A DNA stretch of 64,000 nucleotides, from contig AP017308.1 in the NCBI GenBank assembly GCA_001548435.1, positions 2,799,030-2,863,029 of the forward strand, read 5' to 3'. The notes under the pieces are model-generated. The model was not told the origin of the DNA and did no database searches. It saw only the letters and a list, made by a program, of their open reading frames with translations. Position 1 is the stretch's first letter; each line of letters starts with the position of its first letter. Position numbers and translations under genes: made by a program. Source of the stretch: Leptolyngbya sp. NIES-3755. Lineage in GTDB: Bacteria; Cyanobacteriota; Cyanobacteriia; Leptolyngbyales; Leptolyngbyaceae. Positions 51,691 through 61,806 of this stretch are shown piece after piece.

Positions 51691-54465
51691 CTAATGATTG
51701 CCTCTAACCAATTCCAGCACGATCGACAATGTGGCATCTGGCTCAATCGGCTTTGCGATGTGCTGCTGAAATCCTGCCTCTAATGCTTGTTGTCGATCGC
51801 TCTCTCCTGCATAAGCGGTTAATGCGATCGCGGGAATCGAGTGATGCTTTGAGGCGCGAATGGCGCGAATCAACGCATAGCCGTCCATCTCTGGCATTCC
51901 GATGTCACTGAGCAGAATATCAGGTGGCGATTGTTCGATCGCGCTAATCGCTTGTAGGGCAGACTCTACCGAGGTCACGATCGCGCCATTGCTCTGGAGT
52001 AGAAAGCTCAAGAAATCGCGGGTATCTGGCTCATCATCGACCACCAGCGCTCGAATGCCGTTCAGGGGTGAATCACTCGGAATTGTAGTCGCTGATGGAG
52101 CAGGTCGCGAATCAGGTTGGACAGACTGCATTAAAGGCAATCGAACTGTAAATGTTGCGCCTTGATTTTCTCCAGGACTTTCTGCGGTGATTGTTCCACC
52201 GTGGAGTTCGACGATTTGACGTGCGATCGCTAAACCTAATCCCAAACCTCCAAATTTCCGCGTGATCGAGCCATCTTCTTGGCGAAAGTACTCGAACAAA
52301 TGGGGTAGAAAATCAGGACTAATTCCTTTACCTGTGTCGATCACTTGCACTTCGACTTGGTGCTTCACTTGCGTGAGGTGAATCGTGACTTGTCCTTGCT
52401 CTGGAGTGAACTTGACCGCATTCGAGAGCAAGTTCCAAAAGACTTGTTGGAGCCGTCCAGCGTCTCCATGTACAAAATAATCTTGACGATCGAACTCCGT
52501 GATTAGCTTAATTTGCTTAGCTTCAGCAGCGAGGCGTATCGTTTCTGTCGCGGCTGAAATTACCGTTGCAAGATTGGCAGGTTCTCGACTGAGCGCCAGT
52601 TTGCCACGAATAATTCGAGAAATATCGAGCAGATCATCAATCAATTGGACTTGAAGTTTTGCATTGCGCTCGATCGTATTGAGAGCCTCTTTTGTTCTTG
52701 CTGCATCTAAGCGACCCATTTGTAAAAGTCTGATCCAACCTAAAATCGGATTTAGTGGTGTTCTCAGTTCATGAGACAGTACCGCAAGAAATTCATCTTT
52801 GGTTCGATTTGCTTTTTCGGCAGATTCTCGTGCTGCTTGTTCTTGTTGCAAAATACGATCGCGCTCTTGCTCAAACTGCACCCGCTCTGTAATTTCACTT
52901 GCAATGCCAATCAGACCAATGACTTCTCCTGCTTCGTTGCGGTAGGGAACTTTTGTGCTGAGAAATGTCCGAATTCCGTCCGGGGATTCTTCGATAATTT
53001 CATTTTGTCCCGTTTCCATGATGCGCTGGTCGTTCTCAGCTACGGTGATGTTCGTTTCCGATGGAACAATTTCTCGATCGAGAAATCCAATCACCTCAGA
53101 CTCAGGCTTTCCAAATACTTCAAGGGTTGCTGGATTTGCATAAATAATCCGCCCATCTCGATCTTTGACAAAGATCGGAGTTGGAGTCGATTCATTGATC
53201 ACATTGAGAATTGCATTCTTTTGGCGCAGTTCTTCTTCGGTGCGTTTGCGATCGGTAATATCTCGAAACAGGATTGCAACTTTGTTTTTTTCTGATTCCT
53301 CAAACCGAAACGCATAGACATCAAACCATCGATTCATCTCTCTAGCTGCATTTTCATAACGAACAGGCTGCCCAGTCCGAACAACTTCGCCATACAATTC
53401 AGCCCAATAGCTTTCAATGTCTGGAACCAGTTCGCGAATCGTTTTGCCCACAGCATCTTCTAGTCCGGTTTGTTGCTCAAACTGTTGATTGACTTCAAGA
53501 AATCGATAGTCAATGCCTTTCCCAGTATCATCAAACAAAACTTCGATCACACAGAAGCCTTCATCGATCGAATCAAACAGCGATCGATACCGTTCTTCAG
53601 ATCGTTTTAGCGCTTCGGCTGCTTGTTGGCGTTCAGCTTCTCGTACTTTCAGTTCGGTGATTCCTTGTACAACCACATTCACCCCTAAAACGCGATCGGC
53701 TTCGTCTTTGAGTGGATAGTAGCTCGACAACCAGGTTCGCATCACTCCAGGCTGTGCGGGATTCATTCCAGTTACTTCTAAGTTAACCAGTGGCTCTCCC
53801 GAATCAATCACTTGTTGATAGATGGGTTCTATCTGATCTGCAAGTTCTGGAAGCAATTCGCGCACGGTTCGCCCAATGTGTTGTTCGACTGATGCACCAT
53901 TGATCGTGGCTAACTGCTGGTTGATCCGAACATAACGTAGTTCAGTATCGTTAAAGCACAGTCCTACGGGAGCAGTCGTGTAGATTGCTTCGATCTCTGC
54001 TCTTCGACGCTGTGATGTTTGTTGTTGTTGTAGAAAGACCGCTTGTTCTGTTTTTTGCTGAGTCACATCTTGAAAGTAGACTGCAAGCCCAGACTCGATC
54101 GGATAAGCTCTAACCGAAAACCAAGCATTCAACGGCGGATAAAACGATTCAAAACCCACCGTCACTTGTTCAGCGATCGCTCGACGATATTCTTGACCGA
54201 AGACGCTCTCTACAGCTTCGGGGAACATTTCCCAAATGGTTTTTCCAATGAGTTCTTCTTTGGAGCGGTTTAGGACTCGTGTCGCTTGCGTATTCACATA
54301 AGTAAAGTACCAATTGCGATCGAGCGAAAAGAAGGCATCAGAAATGCTTTCTAAAACGTCAAAAATCTGTTGAGAAGCAGAAGGTTGATCAGGGACAGTC
54401 CATCCAATCCATTGCCGAATTCGCTGGAATAATTGATGAAAAATAAACGGCGATCGAATGGACAT
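51691..54465 (-). CDS. Multi-PAS hybrid sensor histidine kinase / response regulator
   Basis: 924 residues from ATG 54465. It has no clear membrane helix, so it is probably soluble. Four PAS domains occupy about 35-550 (for example SISDAFFSLDRNWYFTYVN and RYVRINQQLATINGAS). HisKA follows with SHELRTPLNPILGW, then HATPase (NLLSNAVKFTPEQG, DTGKGI, FGGLGLGLAI) and a C-terminal receiver (ALVVDDEPDTRDF, LLSDIGMPEMDG, HIAKPIEP). Signals sensed are unknown. It is a close relative of the kinase at 62.0 kb; the PAS ending GVNVVVQGIT and the kinase core are colinear. Confidence 0.92.
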   Translation of the reverse strand: MSIRSPFIFHQLFQRIRQWIGWTVPDQPSASQQIFDVLESISDAFFSLDRNWYFTYVNTQATRVLNRSKEELIGKTIWEMFPEAVESVFGQEYRRAIAEQVTVGFESFYPPLNAWFSVRAYPIESGLAVYFQDVTQQKTEQAVFLQQQQTSQRRRAEIEAIYTTAPVGLCFNDTELRYVRINQQLATINGASVEQHIGRTVRELLPELADQIEPIYQQVIDSGEPLVNLEVTGMNPAQPGVMRTWLSSYYPLKDEADRVLGVNVVVQGITELKVREAERQQAAEALKRSEERYRSLFDSIDEGFCVIEVLFDDTGKGIDYRFLEVNQQFEQQTGLEDAVGKTIRELVPDIESYWAELYGEVVRTGQPVRYENAAREMNRWFDVYAFRFEESEKNKVAILFRDITDRKRTEEELRQKNAILNVINESTPTPIFVKDRDGRIIYANPATLEVFGKPESEVIGFLDREIVPSETNITVAENDQRIMETGQNEIIEESPDGIRTFLSTKVPYRNEAGEVIGLIGIASEITERVQFEQERDRILQQEQAARESAEKANRTKDEFLAVLSHELRTPLNPILGWIRLLQMGRLDAARTKEALNTIERNAKLQVQLIDDLLDISRIIRGKLALSREPANLATVISAATETIRLAAEAKQIKLITEFDRQDYFVHGDAGRLQQVFWNLLSNAVKFTPEQGQVTIHLTQVKHQVEVQVIDTGKGISPDFLPHLFEYFRQEDGSITRKFGGLGLGLAIARQIVELHGGTITAESPGENQGATFTVRLPLMQSVQPDSRPAPSATTIPSDSPLNGIRALVVDDEPDTRDFLSFLLQSNGAIVTSVESALQAISAIEQSPPDILLSDIGMPEMDGYALIRAIRASKHHSIPAIALTAYAGESDRQQALEAGFQQHIAKPIEPDATLSIVLELVRGNH

Positions 54466-54886
54466 GACGATGGGAGCAGTATTTCTCAGGGTAGATATAC
54501 CATCAAATGCGATCGCGCTTATTCGCTCTTTAGGTAGATCTTGCAAGGTATAGGATGCTTTCAGCTACAAAAACTTGAATCGACTGTATCCTATTTTGTT
54601 CATTCAGTTTGTTATATCTTTTGGTCTACTTAATCTTGGCATTGATAAATTCTATTGTTTAGAAATGTACAAGTCGCTGTAACTATTAAAACTTTCTGTA
54701 CACTACAAATATTGGATGAATTGCAATTCTTAATTCTCAATCAATAGAAACCCGTCGATGAATTGCGGTTATTTCTATTCTGATCATTTTCTAATTTCAA
54801 TAGGTGATGAACCCTGAAGTTTGATTCAAGCGATTCAGGGGAAATTAATGCGATCGAATTCAACCTGTTTCTGAGAGTTTTGCATT
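54466..54886. other. Divergent intergenic region before the iron transporter operon
   Basis: About 420 AT-rich bases. A hairpin CCCTGAA/TTCAGGG lies at 54812-54840, just before the binding-protein gene. A stretch near 54720-54750 (TTGCAATTCTTAATTCTCAAT-like) is weakly similar to a Fur box, not enough to call. No gene is seen. Confidence 0.4.
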
Positions 54887-56005
54887 ATGGACGAATTGTT
54901 TTCGAGACTTTCACGCCGGAAATTCATTCTGATTGCTGGATCGACAGCATTAGCAACAACGGTACTCAAAGGATGTGCTTCTGATACGACATCCCAATCA
55001 GGAAGCCCAACTTCTGGCGCGACCGTTCAACCTGTTGTGGACGGAAATAATGAATCTGCACTCTATGAAGCAGCGAAAAAAGAAGGGAAATTGGTTTATT
55101 ATACCGTTTTCTTTAATCAAGATATTGTAAATGAAATCGGTGCAGCATTTACTAAGAAATATCCAGGGATTCAGTTTGAAGGAACTCGTAAAGTTGCTGG
55201 CACTTTGTTTCAACAATTGAATCAGGAAATGCAATCAGGCGTGAAGAATTGCGATGTATTTGGCACAACGGATATGGGTCAAATGCTGCAACTTCAATCC
55301 GAAGGGAAGCTTTCACAATATGAACCTGTCGGCAAGGATCAAATGTTGCCTGAATTCCGCAATTTGAATCCTGAAAACCTTTATCAAACTGGGGCATTAA
55401 TCCCGATCGTGATTGGCTATAACACGCAAAAAATCAAAGCCGATCAAGCTCCAAAAGGCTGGAAAGACCTACTCGATCCGAAGTTCAAAGACCAAATTGC
55501 AACCGGAAGCGGGGTCGCGAGTGGACAAGTCGGAACTTGGGCGCTGGCGATGGATCAGAAATTTGGCTGGGACAATTATTTTCCGCAGTTCAATCAACTG
55601 AATCCGAAATTAGGTCGATCGATTAACGATGCTGTGTCTGATGTCGTCTCTGGGGAACGTGCGATCGGAATCGTAACATTAGGGCAAACCCTGACGGCAA
55701 AAGGAAAAGGCAATCCGGTCGATGTGATTTATCCAAGCGAAGGAGCGGTGATTGTCGTGGGACCGATCGGGATTCTCAAAGATGCGCCTCGACCGAATGC
55801 GGCTCGATTGTTCATGAACTTCCTCATGAGCCAGGAATATGCAGAATTGGTGGCGAAATACAATGAGCAGCCTTTGAGAGCAGGTGTCAAAGTCGCAGAC
55901 GCAAGACCTATCAGCGAGATGAGTCCAATTATTCCGACTCCTGCACAGATTCAAGCAGGGATTCCTGAGATTCGGAACAAGTGGCGCGACAAATTTGGCG
56001 CTTAG
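54887..56005 (+). CDS. ABC transporter substrate-binding lipoprotein, Fe3+-type (FutA/FbpA-like)
   Basis: 372 residues. The N-terminus has a twin-arginine motif (SRRKFILIAG) and then a lipobox ending LKGC, so it is a candidate Tat-exported lipoprotein. The body is a type-II periplasmic-binding fold (YYTVFFNQDIVNEIGAAFTKKYPGI, then VFGTTDMGQML, GYNTQKI and GVASGQVGTWALAM). The operon continues with a fused permease and an ATPase. Ferric iron is the most likely substrate; phosphonates or thiamine are alternatives for this protein cluster. Confidence 0.85.
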   Translation: MDELFSRLSRRKFILIAGSTALATTVLKGCASDTTSQSGSPTSGATVQPVVDGNNESALYEAAKKEGKLVYYTVFFNQDIVNEIGAAFTKKYPGIQFEGTRKVAGTLFQQLNQEMQSGVKNCDVFGTTDMGQMLQLQSEGKLSQYEPVGKDQMLPEFRNLNPENLYQTGALIPIVIGYNTQKIKADQAPKGWKDLLDPKFKDQIATGSGVASGQVGTWALAMDQKFGWDNYFPQFNQLNPKLGRSINDAVSDVVSGERAIGIVTLGQTLTAKGKGNPVDVIYPSEGAVIVVGPIGILKDAPRPNAARLFMNFLMSQEYAELVAKYNEQPLRAGVKVADARPISEMSPIIPTPAQIQAGIPEIRNKWRDKFGA

Positions 56006-56035
56006 GAATATGGATTTATTAATGCGGAGAATTTC

Positions 56036-56132
56036 GCCCTCATCCCCTAACCCCTTCTCCCAAGCTGGGAGAAGGGGAACTAGAACTCTTGCTCCCCTCT
56101 CCCACCTTGGGAGAGGGGCTGGGGGTGAGGGC
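56036..56132. repeat. Palindromic interspersed repeat (CCCTCAtCCCCtaaCCCC type)
   Basis: Outer arms GCCCTCATCCCCTAACCCC and GGGGCTGGGGGTGAGGGC pair over most positions. Two inner hairpins form from CTCCCA-AGCT-GGGAG and CTCCCA-CCT-TGGGAG-like sequence. This is a repeat family I know as widespread in cyanobacterial intergenic DNA. It separates the binding-protein gene from the permease gene inside one apparent operon. Confidence 0.8.
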
Positions 56133-56201
56133 AAGTCACTTTTGCAATGACCGATCTTATTTAATTCACGATCTTTGATGAAACACAAGGAGCGATCGAC
56201 G

Positions 56202-57935
56202 TTGACAAATCCAGTAACAAGCCTTCCAGGTTCGCCACCCCGCAAAATCGGCAAACTCAAAGGCAAGTGGAACTTTTCCCCAATCTTTTGGGCACTGATG
56301 ATTGGTATTTTGATTGTACTGATCGGGTTGCCTGTGTTCTGGCTGATTGTACGGAGTGTTTCTGTTCCCCAAGTGGGTGGCTTTACGCTGCAAAACTATC
56401 TCAAAGTGTTTCAGAGTTCGCGACTGATCCAAGCAGTGGGTAATTCGCTGATTCTGGCAACGGGCACTGGGATTATGAGTGTCGCGATCGGGGTTCCGAT
56501 GGCGTGGATGATCACTCGCACGAATATCCCCACACGAGGCTTGCTGCGAACATTATTGTTAGTTGCATTCACGACTCCACATTTCTTAGGTGGGATTGCT
56601 TGGATTTTGTTAGCGGCTCCTAATTCTGGTTGGCTGAATCGTGTGTTTGTCAGCCTTACTGGAGCGGCTCAAGGTCCATTAAACATCTATTCGATGTGGG
56701 GTGCGATCTTTGTAGTGGGCATTTATAGTTATCCGTATGCGTTTTTGCTCACCAGTTCTGCACTAGAATTTGTCTCTTCTGAGCTAGAAGATGCAGCAAC
56801 AATTTTGGGTGCTGGAAAGTTCACCACGATGTTTCGGATCACTTTGCCGTTAGTGTTGCCTTCGATTTTATCGGGGTTTCTGTTGTCGTTTTTGGAAGCG
56901 ATCGCGCTTTTCGGTTCTCCGACTCTAATCTTAGTCCCCGCTAGAGTTCCAATCATCACAACTGAGATTTGGCAACAGTTTCAGTTCCCTCCAAATGTTG
57001 AGTTGGCTTCTGCATTCTCAATGTCGCTGATTGTGATTACGCTGGTTTTACTATGGGTACAGCGGCGATTGTTAGCCAATAAAGGCTATACCACTCTGAC
57101 TGGAAAAGGCGGACGCAAGCGATTAATTGATGTTGGACATTGGCGTTGGGCATTCCTCGGATTCTGCCTATTTGTGTCCACGCTGTCTTTGTTCTTGCCA
57201 TTTTATATGTTGCTTAGAACATCACTGTCGAAAGCTTGGGGACAACCGTTTGCACTCTCGAATCTAACTTTGCAGTGGTATCAGGATGTCTTGTTCCGAT
57301 TGCCGTTTACTAGACTATCGATCATTAATACCTTGACCTATTCCGCAGCAGCAGCATTGTTCGCGATGGTCGTTGGAATTGCGATCGCATACATCGTGAC
57401 GCATCGATTGGTTAAAGGTTGGCGCATTCTCGGATTCCTACCCATGATTCCGTTAGCCATTCCAGGCATTGTGATTGCAGTCGGTATCTTTGCGGCTTAT
57501 TCTCGTCCGCCGATCGTGCTATTCGGAACCGGATTGATTTTGATTGTGGCGTATACGACTCGATTTGTCCCGATCGCGTTTTCTAATGCGAGTGACATTT
57601 TCAAAAGTATCAATCCCGAAATGGAGCTTGCCGCACGAAATCTGGGAGCAACGCAGATTCAGACGGTGCAACAGATTACAGTGCCTTTAGTCAAACGCGG
57701 TTTGATTGGTGGATTTATTCTCGTCTTTATCTTGTCAGTGCGGGAATTAAGCTGTGCCATTCTCTTGTTTAGTAACAATACACAGGTCATGGCAACCGTG
57801 CTGTTTGACTTAGTAACCGAAGGTAGCTTTGAGCGAGTTGCGGCATTGGGTGTTGTGATGTTGGTGCTGGTCTTTGGTGCAGTTGGACTGGCGTATCGCT
57901 TGCTCGGTGAAGACTTCATGCTAGAAAAATCTTAG
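56202..57935 (+). CDS. Iron-type ABC transporter permease, two fused permease domains (FbpB-like)
   Basis: About 577 residues from TTG 56202, which has AAGGAG 9 bp upstream; ATG 56178 would add 8 residues but has no ribosome site. About twelve membrane helices are arranged as two BPD_transp_1 domains, each with a cytoplasmic coupling loop (LEDAATILGAGKFTTMFRITLP and MELAARNLGATQIQTVQQITVP). The fused layout is usual for FbpB-type ferric permeases. The ATPase gene follows 12 bp downstream. Confidence 0.88.
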   Translation: MTNPVTSLPGSPPRKIGKLKGKWNFSPIFWALMIGILIVLIGLPVFWLIVRSVSVPQVGGFTLQNYLKVFQSSRLIQAVGNSLILATGTGIMSVAIGVPMAWMITRTNIPTRGLLRTLLLVAFTTPHFLGGIAWILLAAPNSGWLNRVFVSLTGAAQGPLNIYSMWGAIFVVGIYSYPYAFLLTSSALEFVSSELEDAATILGAGKFTTMFRITLPLVLPSILSGFLLSFLEAIALFGSPTLILVPARVPIITTEIWQQFQFPPNVELASAFSMSLIVITLVLLWVQRRLLANKGYTTLTGKGGRKRLIDVGHWRWAFLGFCLFVSTLSLFLPFYMLLRTSLSKAWGQPFALSNLTLQWYQDVLFRLPFTRLSIINTLTYSAAAALFAMVVGIAIAYIVTHRLVKGWRILGFLPMIPLAIPGIVIAVGIFAAYSRPPIVLFGTGLILIVAYTTRFVPIAFSNASDIFKSINPEMELAARNLGATQIQTVQQITVPLVKRGLIGGFILVFILSVRELSCAILLFSNNTQVMATVLFDLVTEGSFERVAALGVVMLVLVFGAVGLAYRLLGEDFMLEKS

Positions 57936-57947
57936 AGGGTAAATATC

Positions 57948-59072
57948 ATGGCATCCATTATATTGGACAATCTGACAAAGTATTTTGGTCAGAATACAGC
58001 CGTCGATCGCATTAATCTAGATGTGGCAGATGGCGAATTGATTGCGCTTTTGGGTCCTTCAGGCTGTGGGAAAACGACGACTTTGCGAATGTTAGCGGGG
58101 TTTGTTTCTCCCGATGACGGTCAAATTCTGGTCGATGGTCGGGCGATTTCAACCAAGCAGCGAACCGTTCCACCAGAGCGGCGCAACATGTCGATGATCT
58201 TCCAAAGCTATGCGATTTGGTCACATAAGACTGTGTTTGAGAATGTTGCGTTTGGCTTAGAACTCCGCCAGATGAGCCGTTCAGAAATTCGATCGAGAGT
58301 GACAAGAGCATTGGAAATCACCCATCTGCATCGACTTGCCGATCGCTATCCCTCTCAACTTTCGGGCGGACAACAACAACGAGTTGCCTTAGCTCGTGCG
58401 ATCGTCATTGAGCCGCAAATTCTCTTACTCGATGAACCATTGTCGAACTTAGATGCTAGTCTGCGTGATGAAATGCGGAATGAGATTCGCCGAATTCACG
58501 ATGAAACAGGACTAACAACCGTTTACGTAACACACGATCAAGGAGAAGCATTAGTGTTATCCGATCGCATTGTGGTCATGTCCGACGGTCGAATTCAGCA
58601 AGCGGGAACCCCTGAAGAGATTTACGAAACGCCTGCGACTGAATTTGTAGCGCGGTTCATTGGTCGGTGTAATGTTCTGCCTGGAACTTTAACGCGATCG
58701 CAGCAAGTGGATGTGGGTGGCGTACTGATTGCAGCGGACGATCTAGCTCCAGGAGTGAGCCTTGGTCAAGATGTTGCGCTTAGTGTTCGTCCACACTCGA
58801 TCGTCCTTGATCCGATCGAGTGTCCGACCGATGATGTTCGGATGAATTGCTTTATTGCATCGGTTGAACATCAAGATTACTTTGGTGAATTCCGAGAGTA
58901 TCAAGTTCGGATTGCAAATAGTAATGTGTGTTTGAGTGTGGTCACTTCTCCGAATGTGCGGCATCGAGTGGGCGATCAGATGTATCTTTCCATTCCGAAA
59001 GAGCATTGTCGCGTTGTGCCCTTGACGGCTCGATCGACAGAACGATCGAATCAATTCGCGATGACTGCCTAA
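57948..59072 (+). CDS. ABC transporter ATP-binding protein (FbpC/PotA-type)
   Basis: 374 residues. Walker A GPSGCGKTT, Q-loop MIFQSYAIWSHKT, signature LSGGQQQR, Walker B ILLLDEPLSNLD, H-loop VYVTHDQGEA. A C-terminal TOBE domain (about 275-355) follows. The Q-loop style fits Fe3+ or 2-aminoethylphosphonate importers. The stop codon directly abuts a MITE-like element. Confidence 0.9.
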   Translation: MASIILDNLTKYFGQNTAVDRINLDVADGELIALLGPSGCGKTTTLRMLAGFVSPDDGQILVDGRAISTKQRTVPPERRNMSMIFQSYAIWSHKTVFENVAFGLELRQMSRSEIRSRVTRALEITHLHRLADRYPSQLSGGQQQRVALARAIVIEPQILLLDEPLSNLDASLRDEMRNEIRRIHDETGLTTVYVTHDQGEALVLSDRIVVMSDGRIQQAGTPEEIYETPATEFVARFIGRCNVLPGTLTRSQQVDVGGVLIAADDLAPGVSLGQDVALSVRPHSIVLDPIECPTDDVRMNCFIASVEHQDYFGEFREYQVRIANSNVCLSVVTSPNVRHRVGDQMYLSIPKEHCRVVPLTARSTERSNQFAMTA

Positions 59073-59074
59073 AA

Positions 59075-59282
59075 GGGTGTTTGAAGAGTATCGTTCGTTG
59101 CACTCACCCGCTCCGGAATAGAATTCGGGGCTAACTGAACAAAGTCCACTGAAGGGGACTGAAAGCCAACCCGAATCAATTCTTCAGTCCTGTTCACAGG
59201 ACTTCGCACCATTAGCCCCGAATTCCATTCCGGGGCGGACGAGAACGAAGCGAGAAGATTTCTGATACTTTTCAAACATCCT
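59075..59282 (+). mobile_element. MITE-like palindromic element, copy A (about 208 bp)
   Basis: The ends GGGTGTTTGAAGAGTATC (59075-59092) and GATACTTTTCAAACATCCTC (59264-59283) are imperfect inverted repeats. Inside is a second large palindrome, CCGGAATAGAATTCGGGGCTAA to TTAGCCCCGAATTCCATTCCGG (about 59112-59234). It encloses two short hairpins built on AGTCC/GGACT. CTAAAAG occurs at both outer edges (59069-59075 and 59083-59089 plus 200), a possible target duplication. There is no ORF. It starts 3 bp after the ABC ATPase stop. Confidence 0.75.
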
Positions 59283-59326
59283 CTAAAAGAGCGCTAAATT
59301 TGATCAACCTCACCTTTACCGATTCC

Positions 59327-60820
59327 ATGAACATCTTTGATCTACTCACTGGAGAGAACGATCGATCTGCGTTAGTGGCTCCCGATCGCGCCACTCTCAC
59401 GCATCAACAACTGAGAGACAATCTCAATCACTTAGTCAGCCAGTTGCAGCAATTCGGCTTACAGTCTGGAGATCGAATTGCGATCGCAATGCCAAATAGT
59501 TCTGCAATGGTTCTAACGTTCCTTGCGGCGACCTTGTGCGCGACGGCTGCCCCACTCAATCCAAAGTACAAAACAGAAGAATTCGCTTTCTACTACGAAG
59601 ACACGCAAGCGAAAGCCTTAATTACTTTGCCGGGTACAGTTGAAGATGCGATCGCGGCGGCTCCTTCAGAGATGCAATTGATTCATGCGATCGTCCAATC
59701 AGATGGAACGCTAACCTTTGAACTGGTACGAGGAGAAGCGACTCCAATCACTTCACCCTCACCCACCGAAGATGATATCGCGATGATTCTGCATACAAGC
59801 GGAACGACCAGCCGTCCAAAACGAGTTCCCATTCGACATCGCAATCTAATTGCTTCGGCTCGAAACATCATTGAAGCCTACCAACTCACCTCCGAAGATA
59901 CAACGCTCTGTTTGATGCCGTTGTTCCACATTCATGGCTTAGTCGGATGTCTATTATCAACCTTAGCTTCGGGGGGAACTCTCGTCTGTCCAAATGGCTT
60001 CAATGCTTTGGAATTTTGGCAATTGGTCGATCGCTTTCGTCCGACTTGGTATTCTGCTGCGCCAACGATGCACCAGATGATTTTGGCTCGTGCAAGTCGC
60101 AACTTGGAGATTGTGAAAGCAAATCCGTTTCGATTTATTCGATCGAGTAGTGCGCCCTTGCCTCCAGTCATCATTGAACAGTTAGAAGCAACCTTGAACG
60201 CCCCAGTGCTAGAGTCTTACAGCATGACTGAAGCGGCTCACTTGATGAGTACGAATCCATTACCACCAAACGTTCGTAAACCAGGAACCGTTGGAATTGG
60301 GTATGGAGTAGCAGTTGGAATCATGGATGAAGCTGGAACTTTGTTATCTCAAGGCTCACTCGGTGAAGTGGTGGTGAAAGGTGCAAATGTGATTGATGGG
60401 TATGAGAACAATCCGACTGCGAATGCGACCGCGTTTGTGGATGGATGGTTTCGGACTGGCGATCAAGGCACGATCGACAATGATGGTTATTTGCGATTAA
60501 CAGGTCGCATCAAAGAACTAATCAATCGTGGCGGTGAAAAGATTTCGCCTTTGGAAGTCGATGATATTTTGCTGCGTCATCCTGCGGTCTCGGAAGCATT
60601 GGCGTTTGCTGTGCCACATAAGTCGCTGGGAGAAGACATTCATGCAGCGGTTGTCCTGAAAGGCGATGTGACTGAGAAAGAATTGAAGGGACATTGTGCG
60701 GAAAGCTTGAGTGATTTCAAAGTGCCGAATCAGATTCATATTCTCGATCAGCTTCCGCGTGGTGCTACGGGAAAACTTCAGCGATTATCGATGGCGAAAC
60801 TGCTTAAAATTGAAGCTTAA
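59327..60820 (+). CDS. Acyl-CoA synthetase, oxalate-CoA ligase (AAE3/Pcs60)-like
   Basis: 497 residues from ATG 59327; a TTG at 59300 would add 9. The ANL-superfamily motifs are MILHTSGTTSRPKRVP (P-loop), YSMTEAAH, FRTGDQGTIDNDGYL and GRIKELINRGGEKISPLEVD, with the catalytic lysine in RGATGKLQR. The middle segment with ATP and carboxylate contacts (LMPLFHIHGLVG, TWYSAAPTMHQMIL) resembles plant AAE3 oxalyl-CoA synthetase more than fatty acid ligases. Substrate by similarity only. panE-like gene follows 14 bp downstream. Confidence 0.82.
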   Translation: MNIFDLLTGENDRSALVAPDRATLTHQQLRDNLNHLVSQLQQFGLQSGDRIAIAMPNSSAMVLTFLAATLCATAAPLNPKYKTEEFAFYYEDTQAKALITLPGTVEDAIAAAPSEMQLIHAIVQSDGTLTFELVRGEATPITSPSPTEDDIAMILHTSGTTSRPKRVPIRHRNLIASARNIIEAYQLTSEDTTLCLMPLFHIHGLVGCLLSTLASGGTLVCPNGFNALEFWQLVDRFRPTWYSAAPTMHQMILARASRNLEIVKANPFRFIRSSSAPLPPVIIEQLEATLNAPVLESYSMTEAAHLMSTNPLPPNVRKPGTVGIGYGVAVGIMDEAGTLLSQGSLGEVVVKGANVIDGYENNPTANATAFVDGWFRTGDQGTIDNDGYLRLTGRIKELINRGGEKISPLEVDDILLRHPAVSEALAFAVPHKSLGEDIHAAVVLKGDVTEKELKGHCAESLSDFKVPNQIHILDQLPRGATGKLQRLSMAKLLKIEA

Positions 60821-60834
60821 TTTGGATTGTGGTG

Positions 60835-61806
60835 ATGAAAATTTGCATTGTTGGAGCAGGTGCGATCGGGGGATTTCTCGGAGCCAAATTAGCGATCGCA
60901 GGCGAACAAGTCACGTTAATCGCTCGCGGGAACCATCTCAAAGCGATTCAACAACACGGCTTAAAGTTGATCATGGCAGATGGTTCGACTGAAGTTGCAA
61001 CTCCCACGCTGGCAACGGATGATTTTGATGCAGTAGAGCCGCAAGACGTGGTGATTCTCGCATTAAAAGCGCAAAGTGTTCCCGCGATCGCGCCTCTACT
61101 TCCGAAGCTGTATCACTCAGAAACAATAGTGATGACGGCTCAAAATGGGATTCCTTGGTGGTACTTTCGCAAACATGGCGGAACTTATGAAGGGACTCGC
61201 ATTCAAGCCGTTGATTCAGAGGGAATTGTCGAGGCGAACATTGGAGCCGATCGCGTCATTGGAACAGTCGTTTATCCAGCAGCGGAGATTGTTCAACCGG
61301 GTGTGATTCAACAGATCGAAGGCGATCGCTTTACGCTGGGAGAAATCGATGGCAGCAAGAGCGATCGACTCCAATCCTTAGCTCAAGTGCTTAAGCAAGC
61401 GGGATTCAAAGCACCGATTCGGACTCAGATTCGGACAGAAATTTGGGTGAAGCTTTGGGGAAATTTGGCATTCAATCCGATTAGTGCATTGACTCGTGCA
61501 ACATTGGTCGAGATTTGTCAAAATCCGTTAACGCGAGATCTAGCCCGTCAAATGATGTTAGAAGCTCAAGCGATCGCACATCATTTGGGAATTGAATTTG
61601 GTATTACCCTAGAGCAGCGAATTGATGGAGCAGAAAAGGTTGGCGCTCATAAAACTTCGATGTTGCAGGACATTGAAGCAGGTCGATCAACAGAAGTAGA
61701 TGCGATCGTGGGAGCAGTGGCGGAATTGGGACGATTAACACAAGTTCCTACGCCGCACATTGATGCGATTTATGCTGCAACGAAGTTACTAGAGCAGACG
61801 CTATAG
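60835..61806 (+). CDS. panE: 2-dehydropantoate 2-reductase (ketopantoate reductase) family protein
   Basis: 323 residues. KICIVGAGAIGGFLGAKLA is the Rossmann motif, LALKAQ continues it, and the catalytic lysine lies in EIWVKLWGNLAFNPISALT; AGRSTEVDAIVG is the substrate-side motif. It reduces ketopantoate to pantoate in coenzyme A synthesis, or acts on a related 2-oxoacid. It forms a pair with the CoA ligase. The stop abuts a MITE-like element. Confidence 0.88.
   Translation: MKICIVGAGAIGGFLGAKLAIAGEQVTLIARGNHLKAIQQHGLKLIMADGSTEVATPTLATDDFDAVEPQDVVILALKAQSVPAIAPLLPKLYHSETIVMTAQNGIPWWYFRKHGGTYEGTRIQAVDSEGIVEANIGADRVIGTVVYPAAEIVQPGVIQQIEGDRFTLGEIDGSKSDRLQSLAQVLKQAGFKAPIRTQIRTEIWVKLWGNLAFNPISALTRATLVEICQNPLTRDLARQMMLEAQAIAHHLGIEFGITLEQRIDGAEKVGAHKTSMLQDIEAGRSTEVDAIVGAVAELGRLTQVPTPHIDAIYAATKLLEQTL

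Noticed and set aside
54700-54760. Fur box upstream of the iron-type binding protein
   Set aside because: Only weak similarity to the 7-1-7 consensus in AT-rich DNA; not better than chance by eye.
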